A stretch of DNA of 64,000 nucleotides. It comes from Mariniblastus sp. (GTDB lineage Bacteria > Planctomycetota > Planctomycetia > Pirellulales > Pirellulaceae). The stretch covers positions 1-64,000 of the forward strand of contig JAQXDZ010000081.1 of NCBI GenBank assembly GCA_029251085.1, in the 5' to 3' direction. The position numbers and the translations under genes are program-made. Within the stretch, counting starts at the first letter, position 1; every line of letters begins with the position of its first letter. Below, piece by piece: positions 36,345 through 45,953 of this stretch. Below the pieces are notes generated by a model, which worked only from the letters and a program-made list of their open reading frames with translations, was not told the origin of the DNA and did not search any database.

Positions 36345-37604
36345 TTAAAATCCGCCGAGTTCCGTCGAACGTTTCACCCGTTGAATTGCAATCATGAACG
36401 CGGCGGTTCGGAGACTCACATTCTTTTCGTTTGCCAACTGCCAAACGTCTTCAAAGGCCGATGACAGAATTGAATCAAGTTGCTGCCGTACACGATTCAA
36501 ATCCCAACTGTAATACTGTCGGTTTTGAACCCATTCAAAATAACTGACCGTTACACCACCGGCATTAGCAAGAATGTCTGGAAGCACTGCGACACCACGC
36601 TCAAACAAACGTTCGTCTGCGTCAGCATCAACCGGTCCATTTGCACCTTCGACAATATACTTCGCCTTAATCTTCTCAACGTTCTCCATGGTCACGACAC
36701 CACCGAGCGCTGCGGGGACGAGCAAATCACAATCCAATTCCAACAATTCTTCGTTCGTGATTTTCTCTGCGTTGCCCAACCCCTCGAGCGACCGATTTTC
36801 GATCACGTGGTGAAGTGCTGCGGGAATGTCGAGACCGTCTTTTCGGTAGTAAGCACCACTAACATCACTGATGCCTACAATTTTAAACTCTGATTCGTGC
36901 ATGAACTTCGCTGCATGCGATCCAACATTTCCAAATCCCTGAATTACGACCCGCGTATCTTTGGGCAGCCTTCCTAAACGCTTCAACATTTTGAAAGATA
37001 GAATTCCAACACCACGACCGGTCGCTTCTTCTCGACCTTTGGCACCGTAGTCCTCGACCGGTTTTCCGGTGATGCACGCCGGATTGAATCCGTGGTATTT
37101 CTCCCACTGATTCCTAATCCAGGCCATCGTCTCAGAGTTTGTCCCCATATCAGGGGCAGGGATGTCGCGATCGGGTCCGATGATGTCGTGAATTTGATCA
37201 ATAAATTTTCGCGTGATTCTTTCGTTTTCTTTTCGGCTCAATTCACGCGGAGCCACACAGATTCCGCCTTTGGCTCCGCCATAGGGAATATTGACAACGG
37301 CAGTCTTCCAAGTCATCAGCGACGCGAGTGCGCGAACTTCATCGAGATCAACGTCAGGATGAAATCGCAATCCACCTTTCATTGGCCCCCGAGCGTTATT
37401 GTGCTGCACACGATAGCCCACCAACGTCTCCAATCGCCCGTCATCCATCTCGACCGGGACTTCGACGGTGATCTCGCGCTTCGGCATTTTTAATAATCGC
37501 CGAGTGCTCTCCTCGAGCTCCAATGCATCTGCAGCACGCTCGAAGTAATGGAGCACCGTTTCATAGGCGTTCATATGTTTACGATTTGCAACATTCGAAT
37601 TCAT
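36345..37604 (-). CDS. gdhA: Glu/Leu/Phe/Val dehydrogenase (NAD(P)-dependent glutamate dehydrogenase)
   Basis: 419 residues, the length of hexameric GDH of the small type. It has the substrate-binding PMKGGLRFHP, the catalytic Lys in YGGAKGGI, the DMGTNSETMAW block, the Rossmann motif VIQGFGNVGSHAA and the ANAGGVTVSYFEW signature. It interconverts glutamate and 2-oxoglutarate plus ammonium. Cofactor preference cannot be fixed by eye. It is divergent from the pseudokinase gene, with 265 bp that include two copies of TAACCGCAAT about 100 bp apart. Confidence 0.94.
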   Translation of the reverse strand: MNSNVANRKHMNAYETVLHYFERAADALELEESTRRLLKMPKREITVEVPVEMDDGRLETLVGYRVQHNNARGPMKGGLRFHPDVDLDEVRALASLMTWKTAVVNIPYGGAKGGICVAPRELSRKENERITRKFIDQIHDIIGPDRDIPAPDMGTNSETMAWIRNQWEKYHGFNPACITGKPVEDYGAKGREEATGRGVGILSFKMLKRLGRLPKDTRVVIQGFGNVGSHAAKFMHESEFKIVGISDVSGAYYRKDGLDIPAALHHVIENRSLEGLGNAEKITNEELLELDCDLLVPAALGGVVTMENVEKIKAKYIVEGANGPVDADADERLFERGVAVLPDILANAGGVTVSYFEWVQNRQYYSWDLNRVRQQLDSILSSAFEDVWQLANEKNVSLRTAAFMIAIQRVKRSTELGGF

Positions 37605-37869
37605 CTAACCGCTCACTGATCTAAAAAAGCCGTTGCGTCCGCCAGAATTTCAACAAACTCTTAACGAACTAACCGCAATTAACCTATCTTGTTGTTATTG
37701 CATCAATTTAACCAACTTTGACGCACTACGATTTACCTGATTTTTGACCTACAATATAACATCGGTAGATAACCGCAATCAGGGCAATTAAAAACCAGTT
37801 CCTCTGACAAACGAAAACAATCACAGGCAAGACTGTGGTGTAACCTGATTTTTTCTAATTAGGCGGCTC

Positions 37870-40800
37870 GTGACAATCGACATAACTCAATTCTGGAACC
37901 TCCTAACCGAAAGCAAATTGGTGGGAGTCGCTGAAACACAGACCTTATTCTCGGAATTTTCTGAATTCTCGGGAGAAAAAAATCCGGATTCTCTCGCTGA
38001 GTTCCTTGTCAACAAAAATGCGATTACACGATACCAATCAAAAATTCTGTTAGCCGGGTACCACGGTCCCTTCCAATACGGAAATTATGTCGTCACCGAA
38101 CAAATTGAATCTGGTGTCTTCCGCGACCAATTCAAGGCCAGGCACAAAAAAACAGGTTACCCAGTATTCTTACAATTTATTGCGGGATCCGAAACTTCAG
38201 ACTTGGAAACCTGGGGAAAAATTGAAAATGAAGCCACCCAACTCGTAGCAATCCAGCACCCAAACTTGGCGGAAACCTTCGAATCGGTGACTACCGCCGA
38301 CCACCGCTTTGTAGTCACACAAATAGCAAAAGGGGTAAACCTTCAAGAAAAACTGCCCCGTAAAGCGCGGCTCCCCTGGAAGAAAGCCTGCGCCGTGATG
38401 GCGCAAGCGGTCAAAGGCCTTGAGCAGCTCCACGCCAATAAAATTGTCCACAATGCGGTTTCCCCCCGAACAATCTGGATCGCCAAAAACGGAGCAGTTC
38501 AACTTCGGTCTAATCTCACCCACGACTTAGATTTTGATACCCCCGATAAATCTGAAAAAGGGAGTGAATCGAAATTTGATTATCTTGCCCCCGAGGCATG
38601 GGATAAACCAGACGCAGATTGGTCGGAAGACCAAGGCATCGCACAAGATTTATACTCGGTCGGCTGCACTCTTTACCGAATCATTTCTGGCAAGCCTCCT
38701 TTTTCCGAACAGGATTTAAAAAAGAAGAAAAATGCCTGTCTGAATGATAGCCCGGCGACGCTTGAGAAGTATGATTTGCCCGATGAATTATCCTCTTTGA
38801 TGAGCCAGTTACTTGCCAAACAACCAGGCGATCGCCCAACATCCGCTCAGCAAGTTGGCAACATGTTGGCTTTGCTTTCGGGAAAGGCAAAGGAAATCGA
38901 AACCCTTGCCGGCGCTCCTTCCAAATCGCGGCTGATTTTTAGAAAATCGCTAAGTCCAAACTTTCCCGGCAATGCACCAATTTCTGCGAAATTCATTCCT
39001 GAAATTGAAACTGGGGAAGAGGAAGAAGAATCGCTGGACGACTCTTCCGAACGCTCTATCGAGCGGAGTGAAAAAATTCAAGCTGCAGCCGAAGCGGCTC
39101 AACGCCGAAAAAAGAATCAGTGGAAAGTACCGACCGCGATCGCGGCCGGTTTGTTGGCAATCTCTTTACTATCTGCGTTTCTAATCTACAACGCGTCACA
39201 GACCACCGTCGTCGACATTTTACCTGACGAACCCGACCCCGACACTAGTGACCCAAAGGCCTCAGACCCGATAACACCCGGGGCAACTCCCCCGGACACC
39301 GCTGTCATTTCTCCTGAATTACGTCCGACTCTCGTTCAAAAACTAATTGACGACGACGATCGATCCCTGTGGGAAACACCAACCAGCGGCCCGCCCCTGG
39401 CAGTCTCTTATCTACCGCCGGGATCGAGAATTTTGTTTTCCATTCGCCTATCGGAACTCTTAAGTTCCCCCGAGGGTAACCTCGTCGTGCAAAGCCTCGG
39501 CCCAGCGATGGCTGAAGTCATTAAAAACTTCCAAAACCAAAGCGGAGCCGAACTCGAAAACATCGAACGATTAACGGTTTCATTTCACAATACCGGCGAG
39601 CTGACCTACTCACCTTATTTTATTGTCAAATTTCGAAACCCGGTCGATAAATCTCGCTTAATGCAGGCCTGGAACAGACCTACTTTACGAGAACTTGAGA
39701 ACCAGCAAGAAATCTACACATCCAGCGATGACAAAACAGCGTTTTATCTGATCTATGACGAGCCAGCCAATCTGCCAATGGCGACGAATTCGGCGGAGGG
39801 GGAGTCCACTGAAGATCAAGAGGACTCCGTCAGTGAGCAGAAATCCGACACCCAAATCACACAATTTGCCTTCAGTGAAAAACAACTAATTGAGGACGTC
39901 GCTCTCAACCTCGGTGCCACGATGCTTGCCGGTTCTTTAGGAGATTTGCTCGAATGGACCGACCGCGATCGCCATGTCAATCTGCTCTTCTTGCGGAGTT
40001 CATTGTTCAACGACCAAGGGCAAAGCCTCATGGGGGCCAGAGCGAAACTGCTCAACCGTGAACTGAGCATTATGATGCCCGATGAAGTCGGCGGTGGGCT
40101 CGTTAGTTTCCATCTCGACGGTGAGTGCTACTGTGAATTAATACTCGACAAAAATGTCGATTTGAAAGCGCTGGATCTGCAGACCATGATGGCCGCCGAA
40201 TTCAAAAAACAGCGGGATCAAATCATGGTTTTCGTAGCAAAGATACCATCCAGTCAATATTGGGATGTGGTCCGGATTCGCTATGGCGGCATGCTTGCCG
40301 ACTTTTACAAAAATTTACGTTGGAACGTCGAACATGGGCAAGTGGTCGCCAACTGCTGGCTTCCTCCAATGGCGGCCCACAATTTGATTGCAGCAACGGA
40401 ACATGCGATTTCATTTTCCGCAGGCACCGGCGGTACGGTCGCGCCAGTTTACACCGGCCCCAAAACACTTGATGAGTTGCTCGCTACGAAACGAGATTTG
40501 AATATCGCCAACCCTCCGGACCTAAATGTACTCATCGCGGATCTTCAAACCGAAATTAAAGATGATCTCGGCAAGCTTCCTTTTGAATTCAACATTCGTC
40601 TCATCGGATCGGATCTTGAAAAAGATGGTATCACCAAAAACCAACGCCCCAGCGAACTGGTCATCGAGCAAAAAAGCATCGCAGAAATCCTGACGTCAAT
40701 CATGATGGCCGCCAATCCTTCCAAAGACATCACCGGGGCCAGTGACCCCATGTGTAAACTAATTTGGGTGGTCAGCGACGATCCTGAAAACCCCGGGCAA

Positions 40801-40887
40801 AAGGCGATATTGATTACGACGAGAGCGGCGGCGGCGGCTAAATCTTACCAACTACCACCTGCGTTCCAGGTGCCTGAGCTACCTTGA
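37870..40887 (+). CDS. Transmembrane pseudokinase with periplasmic STN-like tail
   Basis: 1005 residues from GTG. Residues ~70-335 align with Ser/Thr protein kinases and keep the fold markers: alpha-C Glu, YLAPEAW (~238-244), Asp260 in AQDLYSVG and Arg322. Every catalytic position is lost: the VAIK Lys is Gln102, HRD is HNA (194-196), the metal Asn is Thr201 and the DFG Asp is Ser214. After an acidic/Lys linker, one helix (~421-440) crosses the membrane. Then come ~560 residues with no kinase relation, ending in a domain with SELVIEQKSIAEILTSIM that resembles STN/secretin N-terminal folds. It is likely a scaffold or sensor joining cytosol and periplasm. The next plus-strand gene has a matching tail. 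Confidence 0.85.
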   Translation: MTIDITQFWNLLTESKLVGVAETQTLFSEFSEFSGEKNPDSLAEFLVNKNAITRYQSKILLAGYHGPFQYGNYVVTEQIESGVFRDQFKARHKKTGYPVFLQFIAGSETSDLETWGKIENEATQLVAIQHPNLAETFESVTTADHRFVVTQIAKGVNLQEKLPRKARLPWKKACAVMAQAVKGLEQLHANKIVHNAVSPRTIWIAKNGAVQLRSNLTHDLDFDTPDKSEKGSESKFDYLAPEAWDKPDADWSEDQGIAQDLYSVGCTLYRIISGKPPFSEQDLKKKKNACLNDSPATLEKYDLPDELSSLMSQLLAKQPGDRPTSAQQVGNMLALLSGKAKEIETLAGAPSKSRLIFRKSLSPNFPGNAPISAKFIPEIETGEEEEESLDDSSERSIERSEKIQAAAEAAQRRKKNQWKVPTAIAAGLLAISLLSAFLIYNASQTTVVDILPDEPDPDTSDPKASDPITPGATPPDTAVISPELRPTLVQKLIDDDDRSLWETPTSGPPLAVSYLPPGSRILFSIRLSELLSSPEGNLVVQSLGPAMAEVIKNFQNQSGAELENIERLTVSFHNTGELTYSPYFIVKFRNPVDKSRLMQAWNRPTLRELENQQEIYTSSDDKTAFYLIYDEPANLPMATNSAEGESTEDQEDSVSEQKSDTQITQFAFSEKQLIEDVALNLGATMLAGSLGDLLEWTDRDRHVNLLFLRSSLFNDQGQSLMGARAKLLNRELSIMMPDEVGGGLVSFHLDGECYCELILDKNVDLKALDLQTMMAAEFKKQRDQIMVFVAKIPSSQYWDVVRIRYGGMLADFYKNLRWNVEHGQVVANCWLPPMAAHNLIAATEHAISFSAGTGGTVAPVYTGPKTLDELLATKRDLNIANPPDLNVLIADLQTEIKDDLGKLPFEFNIRLIGSDLEKDGITKNQRPSELVIEQKSIAEILTSIMMAANPSKDITGASDPMCKLIWVVSDDPENPGQKAILITTRAAAAAKSYQLPPAFQVPELP

Positions 40888-41220
40888 GCAAGCAACACCT
40901 TCTCCGCGGCTTGCTTTACAACGTATCGTAAATGACTTTTTTCAACCAATCTGATCAATCTCTAGATCGACGTTAATTGCTCGCGTCAACTCATCTCTGG
41001 CTAAGTGTCGACAGATTACTGCCAGCGGCCATACCAGATCGCCCCGCAGAACGACCGAAACACAAGTAAATCGATTGCTTTCCGTAATTCGATTGAAAGA
41101 TAGCGTGTGCAATGTCGACGAAAACCATAGAATACCGCTGTACAGCGAACCGTGGAAAAAATCATGATTCGTCACGTCGCCGTTCGGTAAACGACTACAT
41201 TCACTCGACGAGGTGCTCCG
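40888..41220. other. Intergenic gap
   Basis: 333 bp between two plus-strand genes. A 77-codon minus-strand ORF (40942-41175) fills part of it but has no domain, signal or good ribosome binding site, so I do not call it. No terminator-type hairpin seen. Confidence 0.4.
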
Positions 41221-43521
41221 GTGCAGCCATTTTCCCTCATCTGTAAGTCATGTGCAGCTCGCTTGAAGGTCACCAAAGCCTCGGCCGTCGGACAATTACT
41301 TGCCTGCCCAAAATGCGGAACGATGCTGCACGTCACACCACCTGAAGGCTGGTCACCTCCTCCCTCACAATCTGATTCACAGATTTCTGCTGAAAACTTG
41401 GATGAATCCGCCGTCGCCGGCAAGGGGGATTTTGAGGATATCGAAGATCTTCTAACCGATGCGTTGCCCGGCTCGAATCCACCGCACACTCCCGCTGCTT
41501 CCCACCAACAGCCTGCTGCCCAAAACGCCGCCCCGTCCGCCGCGCGGAAACCCACTCCAGTCGAATCATCTCAACAGAACTCAGACCAATTAGTCAGAGG
41601 GCCAGTGCTCCCCAATGAACAATGGACTGGAGAAGGCACACGACGCCGTAAAACATTTTCACTCGTTCTATTTGGAGCATTAGCAACGATCCTTTTGCTC
41701 GCCGCCGTTTGCATCGCGATTGTTCTTAATGCATCTTCAAAAAATAACGAAACCGTTAATACGACAGATACCGACCCCCAACCTAATCCAGATCCAGTCG
41801 CTGTCGCGAATGATCCGGCAGGCATGCTTGATGAGGACGACTTGGTCGATGTAGGGCCCTTTGCCGAAAATCCAGTTGATAATCAGGCTGGGCCAGATGT
41901 AGGTGAAGCCCCCCCCATCATCGACGCCCGCCCGCCTGCTGAAAATAACCAAGTGGCTAACAACCAAGCAGCCAAAAACCAAACTAAAAACAACAACGAT
42001 CAGGTCGCGAATGAACCGCCGGGAAATGTGGGAGGCAAGAATTCTAAACTTCAAGAGATGAGCGCCCCGGGCATTGGTGAAGTCGTAAATCCTAACCAAG
42101 AGAACGAAGTTAATGACCAAAAAACTATAGAACTGGAAGCGCCCCCGAAACTATCTGGCTCAAGCCCATTCTCCCCACCATCGCCCAACTCACCGCTTGA
42201 TATTGAGCCGACAAAAGAACCTCCACAAAAAACTCAAATCGGCATGGTCGAAGCCTTCGAAAATGATCTTGGTAACCTAACCGACCTACTCGCCGGTGCC
42301 GGCACCTCGCTCCTCGAATTCAAAGATTTAACTGCTGCGATCCGGACTCGAGAGAACATTGGAATCCCCAAATACATCATTAGCAAACCCGACCTTCCCA
42401 AACTGGAAATTGAGGAACAGCTCGAGTTATTCGTACCGGGAGTAAAATTTGACTCACCGGTTCACCTGCAAAGAATCCTTAGCGATCTTTCCTCTTTATC
42501 CGGATTGCCGATGACGATTGATGCCCGTTCGATTGCTGCAACTGGCAAACTGCCCAACCCCGAAATTAAGTTCGAGAAATCAAACGCCTCGCTTAAGGAA
42601 ACCTTGGATGAGCTGCTAACTCCATTGAAAATGCATTACCGAGTCGAAGGTAATGGAATTTCGATTGGAGTTTTCCCCGCCGATCAAAAAACTCAAAAGA
42701 CCTTTGACTTTCCGGCCGTCATTGCTCTAAATCCAGAATCCAGACTTCAGCTCATCTCTGAAATTCAGGTTCTCATTGCGCCTGAATCGTGGGTTGTCGC
42801 CAACGACCCCGCTACCATCGCGGTGAAAGACAATCAGTTGATCGTCAATTGTAGTGAATCGGTTCAGAATCAGGTTGGCGACCTATTGGCCAAATTGAAC
42901 GCATCGTTAAAAATCAAGGCAGACCCAGCGGATCCAACGGCCAAAAAAACACTGGCTTCTAAGTGGAAAAAACTTGCATCAGGCCTTGCCCAAAAATCTC
43001 AGCTCAAGCAGTCGGTCCAATCTGAATTGACGGTGTTCCTAGAACGTCTTAGTGAGCAAACAGGCATCACCACAATCCCCGACTTCAACGCTCTGTTGAG
43101 TGATGGTTGGGGACCGCAAACCTCGATCCCCGGCAATGTCGTAGAAACCACCATGCAACAAACGATCGAGGAGTTAACTCGATCGATGAACCTCACCTAC
43201 ACGGCGGTCGACGACAAAACCCTGATGATTACGACTTACGATCGCTCGGCCCAATTAATTGATCTCGAAGTTTACGCCCTTAGCGGTTTAGTTCCAGAAC
43301 GGTTACCCTCGCCCCAATTCCAGCGATTGATTATCGAGACCCTTGGCTCTCAACTTAACTCTGAAAAGGTTCGCTACATCTACCAACCTGTCTGCAATTG
43401 CTTAATCGTCACGGCACCACAACAGATTCAACGGCAAGTCGAAGCACTTATCGAACGTTTGAAAAAAGAATTGAATGGCGAACCAGATGACGACCTGAAT
43501 CTTATTCAAGCATCCCAATAG
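41221..43521 (+). CDS. Zn-ribbon membrane protein with two periplasmic STN-like domains
   Basis: 766 residues from GTG. An N-terminal zinc ribbon (CKSC at 8-11, CPKC at 29-32) is followed by a disordered Pro/Ala stretch, one membrane helix (~147-171) and a long Asn/Pro/Glu linker. Two similar alpha/beta modules follow. One is around 390-500 (HLQRILSDLSSLSGLPMTID, then SLKETLDELLTPLKMHYR), and the second around 585-700 (LTVFLERLSEQTGITTIP, then TMQQTIEELTRSMNLTYT). This pattern matches STN/secretin-type N domains. The layout (cytosolic module, helix, periplasmic STN-like tail) mirrors the preceding pseudokinase, so the two may work as partners. Function is unknown. Confidence 0.8.
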   Translation: MQPFSLICKSCAARLKVTKASAVGQLLACPKCGTMLHVTPPEGWSPPPSQSDSQISAENLDESAVAGKGDFEDIEDLLTDALPGSNPPHTPAASHQQPAAQNAAPSAARKPTPVESSQQNSDQLVRGPVLPNEQWTGEGTRRRKTFSLVLFGALATILLLAAVCIAIVLNASSKNNETVNTTDTDPQPNPDPVAVANDPAGMLDEDDLVDVGPFAENPVDNQAGPDVGEAPPIIDARPPAENNQVANNQAAKNQTKNNNDQVANEPPGNVGGKNSKLQEMSAPGIGEVVNPNQENEVNDQKTIELEAPPKLSGSSPFSPPSPNSPLDIEPTKEPPQKTQIGMVEAFENDLGNLTDLLAGAGTSLLEFKDLTAAIRTRENIGIPKYIISKPDLPKLEIEEQLELFVPGVKFDSPVHLQRILSDLSSLSGLPMTIDARSIAATGKLPNPEIKFEKSNASLKETLDELLTPLKMHYRVEGNGISIGVFPADQKTQKTFDFPAVIALNPESRLQLISEIQVLIAPESWVVANDPATIAVKDNQLIVNCSESVQNQVGDLLAKLNASLKIKADPADPTAKKTLASKWKKLASGLAQKSQLKQSVQSELTVFLERLSEQTGITTIPDFNALLSDGWGPQTSIPGNVVETTMQQTIEELTRSMNLTYTAVDDKTLMITTYDRSAQLIDLEVYALSGLVPERLPSPQFQRLIIETLGSQLNSEKVRYIYQPVCNCLIVTAPQQIQRQVEALIERLKKELNGEPDDDLNLIQASQ

Positions 43522-43551
43522 CATCTCCCACTGCCGCCCCCACCCACTGGC

Positions 43552-45234
43552 TTATTCGCCAGGTTGTTGACGCGGGTCAGCTGCCTCGAACGGACGACGA
43601 AACGCGTCACCGGATTGGATTCCATAGTGCTCACTTTGAAGTGAGTAGTGACTGGAAAACCAATTTTCAATCGACTCATTTCGCTGCCGGTCATAGCTCG
43701 GGCTTGCCGTCAACGTTTTCCCTTGGACCGTTTGGCGAATTTCGGAATTTTCGACCAATATCCTTCCGCCCTTAATTACCATCTGAGGTAGTTCGAACAT
43801 CCGCTGGTAGTTGGAATTTGGTTCGTAAACACAGATATCTGCGTCGGCTCCTACTCCTAAATGTCCTTTTTGTTTCAAACCTAAGATTCTCGCAGGCCCC
43901 GCACGTGTGATCACCGCAATTTCACTTAAGGTGTATTCCCGATCTAAATCCGCCAAACATGAATGCTTCAACACCGCAGGATTCAATTGAGCGATCATCT
44001 CTCGTCGAAACTCTCGATCCATTAAGAGACGAATGATTTGCGGATAAGCCAGAAAGCTTCCGCCGTTGGGGTGATCCGTACTCATCACCACTTGCCAGGG
44101 ATTGGCAACCAATAAATACCACTCCAAACCAATCGCCCATTGCAAAGCGTTAATAAAGTTCTTGTTCTTGTACTCAATCGGAGAAATACCGCATCCCGAC
44201 TCCAATTCGGTGTCTGCCGAATACCATTTTTCCCCATGGAGTCTTTGAAGAAAGTAACCGAGTGGCCCATCACCGGTCATGCTTATGGTCTGCCCAAACA
44301 AAACCTGGCCAACATCCACAGTAAGTTCTGGATGTTCATTGACGTACTCTGCTAATACACGTGCCTTTGAACAAAGTGATGTCTCTTCTTCCGAACCACC
44401 TCCGTAACTGTGGAACTGCACGTGTGCCAAGTGAGCCCGCATTCCGTTGACTGCTTTTAATGTCTCAAGAGTAGTTTCCCAATTGCCAGGAATGCCAAGA
44501 TTATTGGTGTGAATGTGCACTGGATGTGGCAAACTCAGCGCGTTCGCTGCTCGCGTGACTGACTGGATAATTTGACGAGGCGTCACGCCAAACCCATCTA
44601 CCTTTTGATCTAAATCTCTTGCGTTGCCAGTCCGCGATTGCTTCCACAATTCAACTCCACCTGGATTCACAATCTTAGGAGCAAATGCTCCCACTCGATT
44701 CATGAGCCATCCGAGAAACGACTGCAAACCCACTTCATCGCCCTTGGCAATGCAATCCATGATGTAATGATTGTTTCCCACCAGCGTAAAGAAACCAGTG
44801 TCGACATTGGGAATTTGCTCAAATTCGAAATGCACGTGTCGAGCAGCCAGTGGAGGAACTGCGGCATCAAAGCAGGTTGTGTAGCCCAATCCCGTGTATC
44901 GATATCCAGTCGTGAAAATACTTGGCACACTGCCTAACGATCCACTGTGTAAAATACCGTCCTCAAGTGAACTAGAACTTTGCGGCGCAGATCGCTGCTG
45001 TTCAGGTTGCATTTTTCTCGCCGTATTGACTTTTGGCCCGGCACAATGGCAGTGCATATCGATGGCACCAGCCATCACAATTCGCCCGGAAACATCAATT
45101 GTCGTATGCGCGACTGATTCAGCCGGTGGATTTACGATTTGCCCACCCTGAATCCAAATGTCCTTTACCTCACCAGTCATCTTTATGACTGGGTCAATAA
45201 CCGTGCCACCCGCAAGTTTTAAAAAAGACTCCAT
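43552..45234 (-). CDS. fhcA: Formylmethanofuran dehydrogenase/formyltransferase-hydrolase subunit A homologue
   Basis: 560 residues from the ATG at 45234; a TTG three codons up is also possible. It is an amidohydrolase of the FwdA/FmdA/FhcA family: the metal-binding HCH with CAGPKVNTARKM (~61-75), the Lys in APKIVNPGG (the likely carboxylated bridging residue), HIHTNNLG (~240) and the catalytic Asp in STDHPNGG (~386-392). All expected site residues are present, so it should be active. In methylotrophs and planctomycetes the Fhc complex handles the formyl-H4MPT to formate step with subunits B, C and D. None of those is next to it here. The downstream gcv genes feed a different (folate) C1 carrier. 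Confidence 0.92.
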   Translation of the reverse strand: MESFLKLAGGTVIDPVIKMTGEVKDIWIQGGQIVNPPAESVAHTTIDVSGRIVMAGAIDMHCHCAGPKVNTARKMQPEQQRSAPQSSSSLEDGILHSGSLGSVPSIFTTGYRYTGLGYTTCFDAAVPPLAARHVHFEFEQIPNVDTGFFTLVGNNHYIMDCIAKGDEVGLQSFLGWLMNRVGAFAPKIVNPGGVELWKQSRTGNARDLDQKVDGFGVTPRQIIQSVTRAANALSLPHPVHIHTNNLGIPGNWETTLETLKAVNGMRAHLAHVQFHSYGGGSEEETSLCSKARVLAEYVNEHPELTVDVGQVLFGQTISMTGDGPLGYFLQRLHGEKWYSADTELESGCGISPIEYKNKNFINALQWAIGLEWYLLVANPWQVVMSTDHPNGGSFLAYPQIIRLLMDREFRREMIAQLNPAVLKHSCLADLDREYTLSEIAVITRAGPARILGLKQKGHLGVGADADICVYEPNSNYQRMFELPQMVIKGGRILVENSEIRQTVQGKTLTASPSYDRQRNESIENWFSSHYSLQSEHYGIQSGDAFRRPFEAADPRQQPGE

Positions 45235-45373
45235 TGCAATCAAAACGCTGATAATGGTTTAAAAACAAATTCGGCGAACCCCCATTGTGACGAAGCCAGC
45301 GAAATCGAGCCAGCCCGATTAAAAGAAGGGAGCCACATTTTGTCCAAGGGTTTTAAACCAACCAAAACAAAGC

Positions 45374-45685
45374 TCAACGCGGCTTTCGCGGACGGCCAGC
45401 CGATTTAGATTTGGCTTTCGTTGACCGCCACTTACGTTTTCGCTTAATCCCAAACGTCAGCTCGAAGTTCGCGTCGTCGCCATCAAAAGCTTTCAGACGA
45501 TCATCCGCCTTCATTTTGGCTTCCAACTGCTCGAGAATCGAATCCAATTCATCGTAGTTCTGGCTGATACGATCTAACCGCCTGCGGACTTCTGGACTTT
45601 CAGCGCACACCTGAGACTGAGCAATTTCAATCTTGCGAGACTTTAATTGGTTTGTGCTAAACAGGTTCATAATGCGTTGGATCAC
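45374..45685 (-). CDS. Small basic coiled-coil hypothetical protein
   Basis: 103 residues from GTG, or 98 from an ATG five codons later. The middle (VRRRLDRISQNYDELDSILEQLEAK) has heptad spacing of a short coiled coil. The C-terminus is very basic (KRKRKWRSTKAKSKSAGRPRKPR-like, over ~25 residues) and could bind nucleic acid or be an artefact of Arg/Lys-rich sequence. There is no signal peptide. It lies between fhcA and the permuted peptidase gene. I do not recognise a family; the call rests on composition and an uninterrupted frame. Confidence 0.5.
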   Translation of the reverse strand: MIQRIMNLFSTNQLKSRKIEIAQSQVCAESPEVRRRLDRISQNYDELDSILEQLEAKMKADDRLKAFDGDDANFELTFGIKRKRKWRSTKAKSKSAGRPRKPR

Positions 45686-45953
45686 TGAACACTAACGGAT
45701 AACGAGCCTTAATTATTTCCTGCCACCCCTCACCAAACAAGGATAAAACCGATTTTTCAATACAACAAAACCAAAGACACCTCCATTTAGCACGTAGATC
45801 TTCTGATTTAACGATATTTTAGAGGGCCTGTTCCGCCACCCTCGTACCAAGTGGGCTTACCCGCAAAGTGTTCTGCAATAAAAAATTTGTTAATATCAGA
45901 TACTCGTCAAAGTATTCCTCGCAGTTTTTTGCCCACGCATGGAGTTTGTTTGA

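Noticed and set aside
37870-40887. Active Ser/Thr protein kinase.
   Set aside because: All four key catalytic positions are substituted (Gln102, Ala196, Thr201, Ser214).
40942-41175. 77-codon minus-strand ORF between the pseudokinase and Zn-ribbon genes.
   Set aside because: No domain, signal peptide, ribosome site or convincing composition; length is expected by chance.
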